Shown: positions 16,451 to 23,528 of the stretch, one piece after another
Position numbering within the stretch: position 1 is the stretch's first letter
How the letters are laid out: each line of letters begins with the position of its first letter
Assembly: GCA_910575585.1 (NCBI GenBank)
Contig: CAJTGF010000001.1
Location: 248,197-312,196, forward strand
Direction: 5' to 3'
DNA: 64,000 nucleotides
From: Clostridiaceae bacterium
GTDB lineage: Bacteria > Bacillota > Clostridia > Lachnospirales > Lachnospiraceae
Translations under genes and position numbers: made by a program
The notes under the pieces: generated by a model
What the model was told of the DNA's origin: nothing
Seen by the model: the letters and a program-made list of their open reading frames with translations, nothing else
Databases searched by the model: none

Positions 16451-16605
16451 GCCCTGGAGAATCCGTCTGCTGTCCGGGTTCAGGTATGCCAAACATTGCG
16501 ATGAGCCCCTAAAGCAGAAAACACTCGGGGTTAGGCCCTCCTGTTTTCCTGGGTCTCATCTCCATGGCAAAAATTCACCCGGACAGCAGACGGATTCTCC
16601 AGGGC
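16451..16605 (+). repeat. Fold-back element with 29-bp perfect inverted repeats
   Basis: The 29 bases at 16451-16479 (starting GCCCTGGAGAATCCGTCTGC) recur exactly as reverse complement at 16577-16605. Inner bases also pair imperfectly (ATGAG near 16501 with CTCAT near 16555), so the whole 155 bases can fold into one hairpin. Non-coding and single copy in this window. The 85-codon frame running through it (16425-16682) has no homology or ribosome site and was rejected. Confidence 0.75.
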
Positions 16606-16862
16606 AAAAGCAGGGTTCGCTGGCTCAAATGTATGCTGGTTGGATGTTGTGCCTGATAAGGGGGAGAATGGTTTTCTTTTGATAGGGTAAAGATACACCA
16701 GTTTATTACTTTTGAATAAAGAATTTTCTCATCCTGGTATACCGGAAAAGAGAACGGATATCAGTATGGCCATGATATGCTTGATAGCTGTCTGTGGAAA
16801 GAGCCGGCATAAACCTAATTTTTTAAAGAAGTGGAGATATAACAACAATGAGGGGGTGTAAA
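16606..16862 (+). other. Non-coding AT-rich stretch upstream of the SUKH gene
   Basis: No gene or strong promoter was recognised. TACACCAGTTTA at 16694-16705 recurs as exact reverse complement at 18169-18180, possibly the ends of an old insertion. Confidence 0.4.
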
Positions 16863-17300
16863 ATGGAATTTGTAGAGTTTATCAATAAAGTGGAAAGTGT
16901 AAAAAAAAGTACCCCTATATTATTTGAACTGGATAGTGATAGTATAGCATCTGATTTGGATTTAGATAAAATTGAGATGTATTATGGTATAAAATTTCCG
17001 GAAAGTTATAAGATGTTTCTGAAAAAATATGGGGGAGGGTATTTTGCATATACAGTTGTTTATTCTTGTGATTCTAATAGCAATTTCTATATATTAGAAA
17101 GAGTATCGAAAGATTGGGTTGAAAAAAATAATTTTTTTCCTGTGATTGATTTTGAAACGGGAGATTTGGCAGGATTTAAAGTGCGTGATAAAGTATGTGA
17201 GAACAGAATGAGTGTGTTTGATCACGATGTAGGTGATATTGTGGTTTGTAAAGAATGTGATTTCTTTGAAGCGTTAGTGGAATATGGATTAAAATCCTGA
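16863..17300 (+). CDS. SMI1/KNR4 (SUKH) family protein, possible orphan immunity protein
   Basis: A 145-residue protein with the SUKH pattern: an N-terminal helix, LDKIEMYYGIKFPESYKMFL then KKYGGGYF, followed by strands ending in a VVCKECDFFEALVEYG helix. Bacterial SUKH proteins often neutralise contact-dependent or polymorphic toxins. No toxin gene is adjacent. The gene is much AT-richer than its neighbours and lies between fold-back repeats and a dead transposase, which suggests recent transfer. ATG 16863 is preferred to 16848 because GAGGGGG (16851-16857) lies between them. Confidence 0.8.
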   Translation: MEFVEFINKVESVKKSTPILFELDSDSIASDLDLDKIEMYYGIKFPESYKMFLKKYGGGYFAYTVVYSCDSNSNFYILERVSKDWVEKNNFFPVIDFETGDLAGFKVRDKVCENRMSVFDHDVGDIVVCKECDFFEALVEYGLKS

Positions 17301-17304
17301 TTTT

Positions 17305-17679
17305 TTATAAGAAAACAACAGTGTACAACTTTCGAAATTTCCTAAAATCTGAGAAAATGTAGTCTTCTACGACCTTTATCAAAGCAGAACAATTTTTAAT
17401 AGTTTCGAGAAATCTCCCGAAACTGCATAAATTTATATCTGCTTGGATTTGCTGGCCGATTTTGTATCGGGTTTCCTGGGCAGTGGCGGACTGATATCTG
17501 GAAAAGGTTTCATCACTGTACGGGAGCAGGGCTATGCCATGCCAATGGCAGATAAAAGATATCATGACTTTCATGGCCTAAGCCACCAGATCGGCATCCA
17601 AAGCGAGTTTGCTTGTTTCCTTATCCCAGAGCCGGTAACCCACCGGGATAGAAAGATAGACGATTTTCCCATCCTGGTA
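17305..17679 (-). pseudogene. Decayed IS4-like DDE transposase
   Basis: On the minus strand, 17679-17578 encodes YQDGKIVYLSIPVGYRLWDK and KETSKLALDADLV before a stop. In another frame, 17574-17305 encodes ALLPYSDETFSRYQSATAQE and continues to KVVEDYIFSDF. These match the middle and the C-terminal end of a common Clostridia IS4-type transposase (LSVPxxYRxW and LLPYQDETFSKYQS regions). The section between them, with part of the catalytic core, and the N-terminus are missing. It is inactive debris marking the island as former mobile DNA. Confidence 0.65.
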
Positions 17680-17721
17680 TCATCAATAGAAAGAAAAATT
17701 GGCTGATGTGTCAAAGTGCCA

Positions 17722-17880
17722 GTATAACTCGATTTAAATACCTTTCATTTTCGGTGAGGATGCTTTTCGAGAGTGCAAAGGAAAAAGCGAAGGCGTAGTG
17801 GTGCTACGTTGAGCATTTTTTCTTTGTGCTATCGGGAAAGCAGACCAGCGAAATATAAGGTGTTTAAATCGAGTTATATT
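17722..17880 (+). repeat. Fold-back repeat family 1, copy 2
   Basis: About 159 bases, from GTATAACTCGATTTAAATAC to TTTAAATCGAGTTATATT. The centre contains a nested hairpin GCGTAG-TGGTG-CTACG. It is inverted with respect to copies 1 and 3. Confidence 0.75.
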
Positions 17881-18028
17881 AGGAACAGTCTGGAAATCAC
17901 ATGGATGTGGGTAAAGCGTACGGAGCGGAAACTGTCCAGAGTCAAAATGGAGATAACCAACAGAAAAAGATTTCTGGCGGTTAGTCTGGAGGTAGCGGAA
18001 AAATGATCCTGAAAATATAAAAACAGTC

Positions 18029-18155
18029 TGCTAAAAATGGAATCTTTAAGGTATAATAAGCGGTAGATACAAACGCATCTCTTTTCGTGTGGATTTTTGT
18101 TTAGTCGCTTAAATCATACCGCAAAGAGACTGAGTTTGTATTTTTATTTATTAAA
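18029..18155 (+). ncRNA. Possible small structured transcript of unknown type
   Basis: TGCTAA (18029-18034), 17 bases, TATAAT (18052-18057) could be a promoter. Downstream, ATACAAAC-N-CA-CTCTTT type sequence (from about 18067) pairs with AAAGAGACTGAGTTTGTAT (18123-18141), followed by TTTTTATTTA like a terminator. GCGGTA near 18061 can also pair with TACCGC near 18118, so the two pairings interlock like a pseudoknot or switch. No known RNA family was recognised. Confidence 0.35.
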
Positions 18156-18187
18156 AATCAGAAAGTTGTAAACTGGTGTAAAGATAG

Positions 18188-18353
18188 CTAGTATAACCCG
18201 TTTTAAATAATCTTCCGTTTCACCAGTCTACTTTCCCGATAGCACAGAGGGAAAATGCTCAACGTAGCCCCACTACGCCTCCGCTTTTCCCTCTGCACTC
18301 TCGGAAAAGTATCCTTGCCGAAACAGAAAGGTATTTAAAACGGGTTATACTAG
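18188..18353 (+). repeat. Fold-back repeat family 1, copy 3 (longest)
   Basis: CTAGTATAACCCGTTTTAAAT at the left and its complement ending GGGTTATACTAG at the right give terminal inverted repeats of over 20 bases on a 166-base element. The reverse complement aligns with copy 2 throughout. TA at both edges fits a TA target duplication as made by IS630/Tc1-type transposases. From 18354 to 18548 no gene is seen; a hairpin GGCGGC...GCCGCC near 18490-18520 has no T-run. Confidence 0.75.
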
Positions 18354-18548
18354 ACAGCAGTATCTGAGAAACATTTATTGCCTGTGTAATGGGGGAGAAA
18401 CCTTGCTTTCTAGTGTACGGTTCAGATTATATCTGGCGAAACTTTGCAGGATAAATTTTCATCAGCAAGGGGGAGAAGAGGGGCGGTGCGGCGGCATCGT
18501 TGACCGTCGACAACGCCGCCTCAACCATAACCATACAGCAATTATTTT

Positions 18549-20351
18549 TTACTCCTGATCAAGGAGCTTAAAGTATTCCTCATGAACCTGATGGTATACC
18601 TGGTTAAATTCTTCATCCCCTCCGGAATGGAGCTTGGATATATAATTATGTATCTGGTGGTTCATGTCAGGGATCCCTCTTGCCACGGTAGCCACGCCTA
18701 CATTAGAACACACGTCAGAGATGCGGGCAGCCTCGGATAAAAGATTGAAAAATTCGGAGCCATTGAACACATCGCAGTCCCCTCGGCGCAGTCTTTCCAG
18801 GTGGCGTTCTTTTAACACGTTGACCATATCGTCCACAACCTGCTCCAGAGGCTCAATGCGTCGGGCCTCAGACAGGTTCTGCTTTCGAAACGCCTCGCCG
18901 GTGTGGTCCAGGATCGTGTCCAGAAGCTGCCACAGCACGGCCAGATCGGCCAAGGCGTCTTTGGAAAAGGGATTGTTCTTTTCGTGAAGTTCCGCGGCGA
19001 TCCCGGCCATGTTTAACCCGTGGTCACCCAGGCGTTCAAATTCGGTGATGGCGGAGAAGTAGTAATTCATGATCTCCACATGGTAGTGGGAGGTGATGGA
19101 CGCGGAGATCTGGATCAGGTAATTGCTGACCCGGTCCGCCATAATGTCAATGTATGCCTCGTCTTCCTCCATCTGTTCCATGACTTTGGGATCGTACTGG
19201 GTGAACATGGCAAAGGCCCGGCTGATGTTGGTCTTAGCCAGCCGGTACATCACCAGAAAGACGTCGTAGCACCGCCCAAAGGCCATGGCCGGGGTGCTGA
19301 TGAACACGGGATTTAAAGCGTCCAGCATCTCGTCGTATTTTCCTTGGGCCGCAGGCTCATTTTTTACAAGCCTGTGGCTGATATTCTCATAGATCCCCAC
19401 AAAGGGAAGGAGGACAAAGGCGCAGGCCAGGTTAAAAATGGTGTGGGCATTGGCAATGCCTCCGGAATAGATGGGTTGATCCCAGATGCGGTCCAAAAGC
19501 CCCGCCTTGTGGATCAAGGTGACCGTAATCATAATGAGAACGGATTTGCACAGGTTAAACAGGACATTGACAAGGCCCACCCGTCTGGCATCGGGTTTTG
19601 CGCCTATGCTGCAGACAATGGCCGTGGTCAGGCAGTCGCCCAGATAAATGCCCACCAGCATGGCGTAGATCTCCCCAAAGGTCATCTGGCCGGACGTGGA
19701 AAACGCCTGCAGGATACCTACGGTGGCGGAGGAGCTTTGGAGCACAAAGGCCACACCGGCCCCAGTGAGGCAGGCCAGAAAGGGGTTCTGTCCCAGGCGG
19801 GAGAAAAGCTGTTCCACGATGCCGCTGTCAGAAAGGACGCTGACCGCGTCGGTCATGGACAAAAGCCCGGTAAAGAGGATCCCGAACCCTACGATGATAT
19901 GTCCGATCTTGCCGGAATCCCGGGATTTCATCCCAGAGATCACCAGACTGCCGATGATGACGGCCAAAGGCGCCAGGGTGGAGGGCTGCAGAAACTGCAA
20001 AAACCAGGCTCCCGAGGCGCTGATATCCAAAAGCCGGATGATTTGCCCGGTGACCGTGGTGCCTACGTTGGCGCCGATGATGATGCCCAGGGACTGGTGG
20101 AGGGAGATGATGCCTGTCCCCACGAGTCCGGAGGTGAGAACAATGGTGGCCTTTGAGGACTGGATCACCGCAGTGACAGAAAGACCGAGCAAAAACGCCT
20201 TTAAGGGAGTGCCGGTTACCCGCTCCATGGCTTTTTTTAAGGGGCCGGAGGAGCTGGCTTTTAAGCCGTCGCCCATCATGCGCATACCGTAGAGGAACAT
20301 GGCGAGTCCGCCGAAGAGAGTGATCACGTTAAAAATATTCATGTTATCCAC
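18549..20351 (-). CDS. Na/Pi cotransporter family protein with PhoU-like domain
   Basis: A 600-residue membrane protein. The N-terminal half holds two Na/Pi cotransporter repeats, with GANVGTTVTGQI in the first and the QSSSATVGI type motif in the second (QSSKATIVLTSGL also appears early). The C-terminal 220 residues are a helical PhoU-like domain. Such proteins (NptA/YjbB type) move phosphate with sodium; direction and regulation vary. It is monocistronic on the minus strand, divergent from the tRNA pair. Confidence 0.9.
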   Translation of the reverse strand: MDNMNIFNVITLFGGLAMFLYGMRMMGDGLKASSSGPLKKAMERVTGTPLKAFLLGLSVTAVIQSSKATIVLTSGLVGTGIISLHQSLGIIIGANVGTTVTGQIIRLLDISASGAWFLQFLQPSTLAPLAVIIGSLVISGMKSRDSGKIGHIIVGFGILFTGLLSMTDAVSVLSDSGIVEQLFSRLGQNPFLACLTGAGVAFVLQSSSATVGILQAFSTSGQMTFGEIYAMLVGIYLGDCLTTAIVCSIGAKPDARRVGLVNVLFNLCKSVLIMITVTLIHKAGLLDRIWDQPIYSGGIANAHTIFNLACAFVLLPFVGIYENISHRLVKNEPAAQGKYDEMLDALNPVFISTPAMAFGRCYDVFLVMYRLAKTNISRAFAMFTQYDPKVMEQMEEDEAYIDIMADRVSNYLIQISASITSHYHVEIMNYYFSAITEFERLGDHGLNMAGIAAELHEKNNPFSKDALADLAVLWQLLDTILDHTGEAFRKQNLSEARRIEPLEQVVDDMVNVLKERHLERLRRGDCDVFNGSEFFNLLSEAARISDVCSNVGVATVARGIPDMNHQIHNYISKLHSGGDEEFNQVYHQVHEEYFKLLDQE

Positions 20352-20488
20352 CTGTAACTTGTAATATGTTTTCGAGGCCAGAAAGGTCTGACCGGTGTGT
20401 TATGAGAATGCCTTACTTGGGATTTTACTAAAGTTCGGCATAAATTTCCAGAGGTATTTAAAAAATTAAAAAAATTTGAAAAAAGGGG

Positions 20489-20517
20489 TTGTCAAATTAA
20501 GGAAAGCGTGCTATACT
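20489..20517 (+). promoter_or_regulatory. Promoter of the tRNA pair
   Basis: TTGTCA (20489-20494), 17 bases, TATACT (20512-20517), close to consensus. The first tRNA starts 18 bases downstream. Confidence 0.75.
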
Positions 20518-20535
20518 ACAAAAGCATTAAGGAAC

Positions 20536-20607
20536 GGCCAATTGGTCAAGCGGTCAAGACGACGCCCTCTCACGGCGTAAACCCGGGTTCGATTCCCGGA
20601 TTGGTCA
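20536..20607 (+). tRNA. tRNA-Glu (anticodon CTC)
   Basis: The 7-bp acceptor stem GGCCAAT/ATTGGTC has one G-U pair. The anticodon arm ACGCC-CTCTCAC-GGCGT has CTC at 20569-20571, and the T arm is CCGGG-TTCGATT-CCCGG. It decodes GAG. CCA is not encoded. Confidence 0.93.
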
Positions 20608-20618
20608 TTGTGATTTGT

Positions 20619-20689
20619 GCATGTGTAGTTCATCGGTAGAACGCCAGCTTCCCAAGCTGGAGAGGTGGGTTCGATTCCCATCACGTGCT
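20619..20689 (+). tRNA. tRNA-Gly (anticodon CCC)
   Basis: Acceptor stem GCATGTG/CACGTGC. Anticodon arm CCAGC-TTCCCAA-GCTGG with CCC at 20651-20653. T arm GTGGG-TTCGATT-CCCAT. It decodes GGG. It lies 11 bases after tRNA-Glu, in one transcript. Confidence 0.93.
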
Positions 20690-20701
20690 TTTGGAGATAC
20701 T

Positions 20702-20750
20702 CCTGAAATATCGGAATTTTTTAAAAATACCGATATTTCAGGGGTTTTTT
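20702..20750 (+). terminator. Intrinsic terminator of the tRNA transcript
   Basis: CCTGAAATATCGG and CCGATATTTCAGG form a perfect 13-bp stem, followed by GGTTTTTT. Confidence 0.9.
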
Positions 20751-20891
20751 ACATACATAAACATGTATGCCATATACATCAATAAGTGGGTGATTGGCGT
20801 AAAAGTATCACACGAAATATCACGCATGGATATTGTGAATTTGAATAGTTGCTTCAATATGATAAAAAGGTATAGAAGTGGTGTAGGCATC

Positions 20892-20933
20892 AAAAAGAAA
20901 AGGCATGTGCTTGAGAGCGCGTGCCTTTTCTTC
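20892..20933 (-). terminator. Terminator of the CAP-domain gene (bidirectional)
   Basis: AAGAAAAGGCATGTGC (20895-20910) pairs with GCGCGTGCCTTTTCTT (20917-20932), with T-runs on both sides. On the minus strand it lies just after the stop codon of the CAP gene. The 140 bases between it and the tRNA terminator hold nothing recognised; an integrase remnant was looked for and not found. Confidence 0.7.
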
Positions 20934-20980
20934 TCTTATCTTATGTCTCGACCGCCAGAGCGGCTATGATTAAAGAGTCA

Positions 20981-22078
20981 TCAATCCGTAAACAGCTGAA
21001 CCCAATAATAGGTATACTGGCCGCTGCCTTTGTAGAAACCTACCCCAAGTTTCTTATAATTAGAGTTAAGGATATTGGCCTTATGTCCGGAGGAGTTCAT
21101 CCAGGCATTCATGACCTGGGCGGGGGTGGATTGGCCGGCGGCGATATTTTCTCCCGCATAGCCGTGGGAAACGCCGTTTTCGCTGAACACGGTAAAGCAC
21201 TGGCTTCCGTCCGGTCTGGAGTGGGAGTACAGCTGCGTCAGCTCTTCCGCCCGGATCTGGGCGCAGGAGACAATGGAGTCGTCCCATGTCAGGGCGCTTT
21301 TTCCCGCCTTTTGCCGCTCCTCATTTACCAGTTCAAAGACCTTCCAGGCGTAGTTGCTGGTGTCTGCGCTGGTGGATTGGCTGCCGGCGCCGGAGGTATT
21401 GTTTGCATTACCTGTGGAGCTGCTGCCGGAGGAAGTGCCTGTGGAGGTGTTTTGGTTGTTATACTTCCAATCTTCCAGGTCCTGTTCGTCGGTAATGACG
21501 CCGTCGCTGTTTACCTCATAGTGGATGCCGTTGCGGTTAAAGGATTTTGTCTGCAGATCGCCGCTGGCATTAAAATAATAGGAGCAGCCGTCAAGATCGT
21601 GGAAACCGGTTAGCATGATGCCGTTTTCGTCAAAATAATACCGTTTGCCGCTTATCTTTCTCCAATCCGTCACCGCTTTGCCGTTGATATAGTATTTCCA
21701 GGAATTATTTTCGTTGCTCCAGCCGTTTGCCGGCGTCTGGCTTTGGGTCTGGGTCTGCTGCTTTGGCTGGGAGGAAGGCGGGAGGGCCTGGGTCTGCACG
21801 GCGTTGTTGACAACCCATGCGCCGTCGGCGTTGACTTCGTAATTATCCGGCGTTTTTGTATTGCACAGCAGGTAGCCGTCGCCATTGAAATAATAACATT
21901 CCGCCACACCGTCCCTATTTCCGTCCAGCCACTGCCAGGAGCCGGCGGGCCAGGTGCCGTCTTCATTCTGCCACCACCAGCCGGTTGCGTTGTGCTGCCA
22001 GCCGGCTGCGTAGGCGGTTGCGGACATAGAGATCGTCGCTGCTGCTGCGGCTATGACAAGCCTGATCATTTTTTTCAT
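20981..22078 (-). CDS. Secreted CAP/SCP-domain protein with cell-wall-binding repeats
   Basis: A 365-residue exported protein. It has a signal peptide (MKKMIRLVIAAAAATISMSA, ending near TAYAA), then choline-binding-type aromatic repeats (GWWWQNEDGTW, WKYYINGKAV, KRYYFDENGIML, SYYFNASGDL) to about residue 205. A Ser/Thr/Gly/Asn linker follows, then a CAP domain (about 240-365) with NEERQKAGKSALTWDD, HSRPDGS, GENIAAG and WMNSSGHKANIL. Such proteins sit in the cell wall; their activity in bacteria is mostly unknown. ATG at 22078 follows AAGGAGA. Divergent from an SOS-type promoter. Confidence 0.88.
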   Translation of the reverse strand: MKKMIRLVIAAAAATISMSATAYAAGWQHNATGWWWQNEDGTWPAGSWQWLDGNRDGVAECYYFNGDGYLLCNTKTPDNYEVNADGAWVVNNAVQTQALPPSSQPKQQTQTQSQTPANGWSNENNSWKYYINGKAVTDWRKISGKRYYFDENGIMLTGFHDLDGCSYYFNASGDLQTKSFNRNGIHYEVNSDGVITDEQDLEDWKYNNQNTSTGTSSGSSSTGNANNTSGAGSQSTSADTSNYAWKVFELVNEERQKAGKSALTWDDSIVSCAQIRAEELTQLYSHSRPDGSQCFTVFSENGVSHGYAGENIAAGQSTPAQVMNAWMNSSGHKANILNSNYKKLGVGFYKGSGQYTYYWVQLFTD

Positions 22079-22126
22079 CGTTGACTCTCCTTGTTTATCA
22101 GTATTTTCCATTAAAGGTATGATTTG

Positions 22127-22155
22127 ATTATATAACCGAACGGCAGAGAAGTAAA
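22127..22155 (-). promoter_or_regulatory. Promoter of the CAP-domain gene
   Basis: Read on the minus strand: TTTACT, 17 bases, TATAAT (complement of ATTATA at 22127-22132). The LexA boxes lie about 50 bases further upstream. Confidence 0.55.
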
Positions 22156-22192
22156 TGTTTTTTTATTTGGCATGGATTTTGCAAATTTCCCC

Positions 22193-22248
22193 TTGCAATT
22201 TCGAACAAATGTTTGTATAATAGAACTATAAAATCAAACAAATGTTCG
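22193..22248 (+). promoter_or_regulatory. Promoter bracketed by two LexA (SOS) boxes
   Basis: TTGCAA (22193-22198), 17 bases, TATAAT (22216-22221). CGAACAAATGTTTG (22202-22215) fills the spacer and CAAACAAATGTTCG (22235-22248) follows the -10 box. Both fit the Gram-positive LexA consensus CGAAC-N4-GTTYG (the second on the reverse strand). Repressor bound at either site would block the polymerase. Confidence 0.75.
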
Positions 22249-22263
22249 AAATATAGATCAAAC

Positions 22264-22434
22264 ATGTACTCTCGGAGTCTCTTTGTGCCTGATTTTGTGA
22301 GATGATTTTTTGTCAGATGTGCATAAATTTATGAGGCGTACGTGGAACGTACGTTGATTAAATTTATGTGCATATGACGGAAAATCAGCCAATCTGCCAC
22401 AAAGGCAGGTGCAAGAGAGATTCCGAGAGTACAT
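22264..22434 (+). repeat. Fold-back repeat family 2, full copy A
   Basis: 171 bases from ATGTACTCTCGGA to TCCGAGAGTACAT. Arms pair nearly throughout, down to an inner hairpin CATAAATTTA...CGTACGT-GGA-ACGTACG...TAAATTTATG. It lies between the SOS promoter and the next gene, so the mRNA leader would carry a very long hairpin. Confidence 0.75.
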
Positions 22435-22460
22435 CAAACAAGTACAGGAGGGCAAGGTTT

Positions 22461-22736
22461 ATGATGATCACAAAGAACAATCTCAACTGTGTTACTTTTG
22501 AAAATGAAGACGCCAGGCTGCTCATACTGGACGTAGTCACCCACACCAGCGCCTGCCTTTACTATTACGGCGCGGACATTGAGATCACGGTATTTATGGC
22601 CGTGAAGATCCGGCAGAGGGCTTACTGGGCAGATGAGAGGGATGATCTGTACACGGTATCGCTTTTGGACCCGGGGCGTATGCCCTTTAAAAAGCCTGCA
22701 AGGCCAAAGCCGTCTTTAAGCAGGCTGATGGCATAA
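22461..22736 (+). CDS. Unknown 91-residue protein behind a LexA-type promoter
   Basis: Not recognised. The frame starts MMITKNNLNCVTFENEDARL with AGGAGGG at 22446-22452 and ends in a basic, proline-rich tail (KKPARPKPSLSRLMA). It has no signal peptide or membrane helix. The middle is hydrophobic and aromatic (ACLYYYGADIEITVF). The promoter carries two LexA boxes, so the protein is probably made during DNA damage; small SOS proteins in Firmicutes often slow cell division, but nothing here shows that. It is not YneA-like, since no LysM domain is seen. Confidence 0.6.
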   Translation: MMITKNNLNCVTFENEDARLLILDVVTHTSACLYYYGADIEITVFMAVKIRQRAYWADERDDLYTVSLLDPGRMPFKKPARPKPSLSRLMA

Positions 22737-22789
22737 GGGGCAGGGACGGTCCTTAAGACGTGGGAGAAAGGAAAAGGGGACAAAAGCTA

Positions 22790-22818
22790 TTGACGCCATT
22801 TGGAAAACCTTGTATGAT
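22790..22818 (+). promoter_or_regulatory. Promoter of the pur operon
   Basis: TTGACG (22790-22795), 17 bases, TATGAT (22813-22818). The leader is about 80 bases, with no purine riboswitch recognised. Confidence 0.7.
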
Positions 22819-22906
22819 GTTTCCATAAATAAAGAAACCAGTACGGCCATGGGGGATCAAAGCAGGTATCCCAGGGCTGTATGAACAGCAGAAAAGGAGA
22901 ATTGAT

Positions 22907-23425
22907 ATGGCTAAAGTGGGAATCGTCATGGGCAGCGACTCGGATATGCCTGTTATGGCGCAGGCAGCGGATGTGCTGGAGAAGCTGGGGGTTGATTTTG
23001 AGATTACGGTGATCTCGGCGCACAGGGAACCGGACATCTTTTTTCAGTACGCCAAATCCCTGGAAGCAAAGGGCGTCAAGGTGGTGATCGCAGGGGCGGG
23101 CAAGGCGGCCCATCTGCCGGGTATGTGCGCCGCTTTGTTTCCCATGCCGGTGATCGGGATCCCCATGAAGACTTCCGATCTGGGAGGCGTGGATTCCCTT
23201 TATTCCATTGTTCAGATGCCTTCCGGCATCCCTGTGGCCACGGTGGCCATTAACGGCGGAACCAATGCGGGGATCCTGGCCGCCAAGATCTTAGCCGTTT
23301 CCGACCCGGAACTTTTAGGAAGGATAAAGTCCTATTCGGAATCTTTGAAGAACGATGTGGCAGCCAAGGCCGAGAAACTGGACAAGATCGGATACAAGGA
23401 ATATCTGGGGCAGATGAAAAAATAA
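22907..23425 (+). CDS. purE: N5-carboxyaminoimidazole ribonucleotide mutase
   Basis: A 172-residue class I PurE, which moves the carboxyl group of N5-CAIR to give CAIR in purine synthesis. MGSDSDMPVM and VISAHREPD are the substrate-binding motifs, and GAGKAAHLPGM and GGTNAGILAAKIL are also conserved. It is the first gene of purE-purM-purN-purD. AAAAGGAGAATTGAT precedes the start. No purK is adjacent. Confidence 0.95.
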   Translation: MAKVGIVMGSDSDMPVMAQAADVLEKLGVDFEITVISAHREPDIFFQYAKSLEAKGVKVVIAGAGKAAHLPGMCAALFPMPVIGIPMKTSDLGGVDSLYSIVQMPSGIPVATVAINGGTNAGILAAKILAVSDPELLGRIKSYSESLKNDVAAKAEKLDKIGYKEYLGQMKK

Positions 23426-23528
23426 AACACAGACTGACAGCGACGCGCCGCCGATTTTGCCGCAACGTGGCCTGATGGGGTTCTTTGGAGGCAAAAGGGA
23501 GTGTAAAGCGGACAGATTGGAGGAGATT

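Noticed and set aside
16425-16682. 85-codon frame in the gap before the SUKH gene
   Set aside because: It is the translated fold-back element (inverted arms read in frame), without ribosome site or family features.
17443-17706. 87-codon plus-strand frame
   Set aside because: Opposite strand of the transposase relic, whose minus-strand translation shows real family motifs.
20690-20980. Integrase or attachment site next to the tRNA genes
   Set aside because: tRNA 3' ends are common integration sites, but no repeated tRNA end, integrase motif or element border was found; only terminators are visible.
20921-21613. 230-codon plus-strand frame rich in Gly/Ala/Val
   Set aside because: Exact complement of the CAP-domain gene; the plus strand has no start signal.
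22198-22251. Inverted repeat around TATAAT as an invertible promoter
   Set aside because: The two arms fit LexA boxes exactly and the enclosed segment is only 19 bases, so SOS control is the better explanation.
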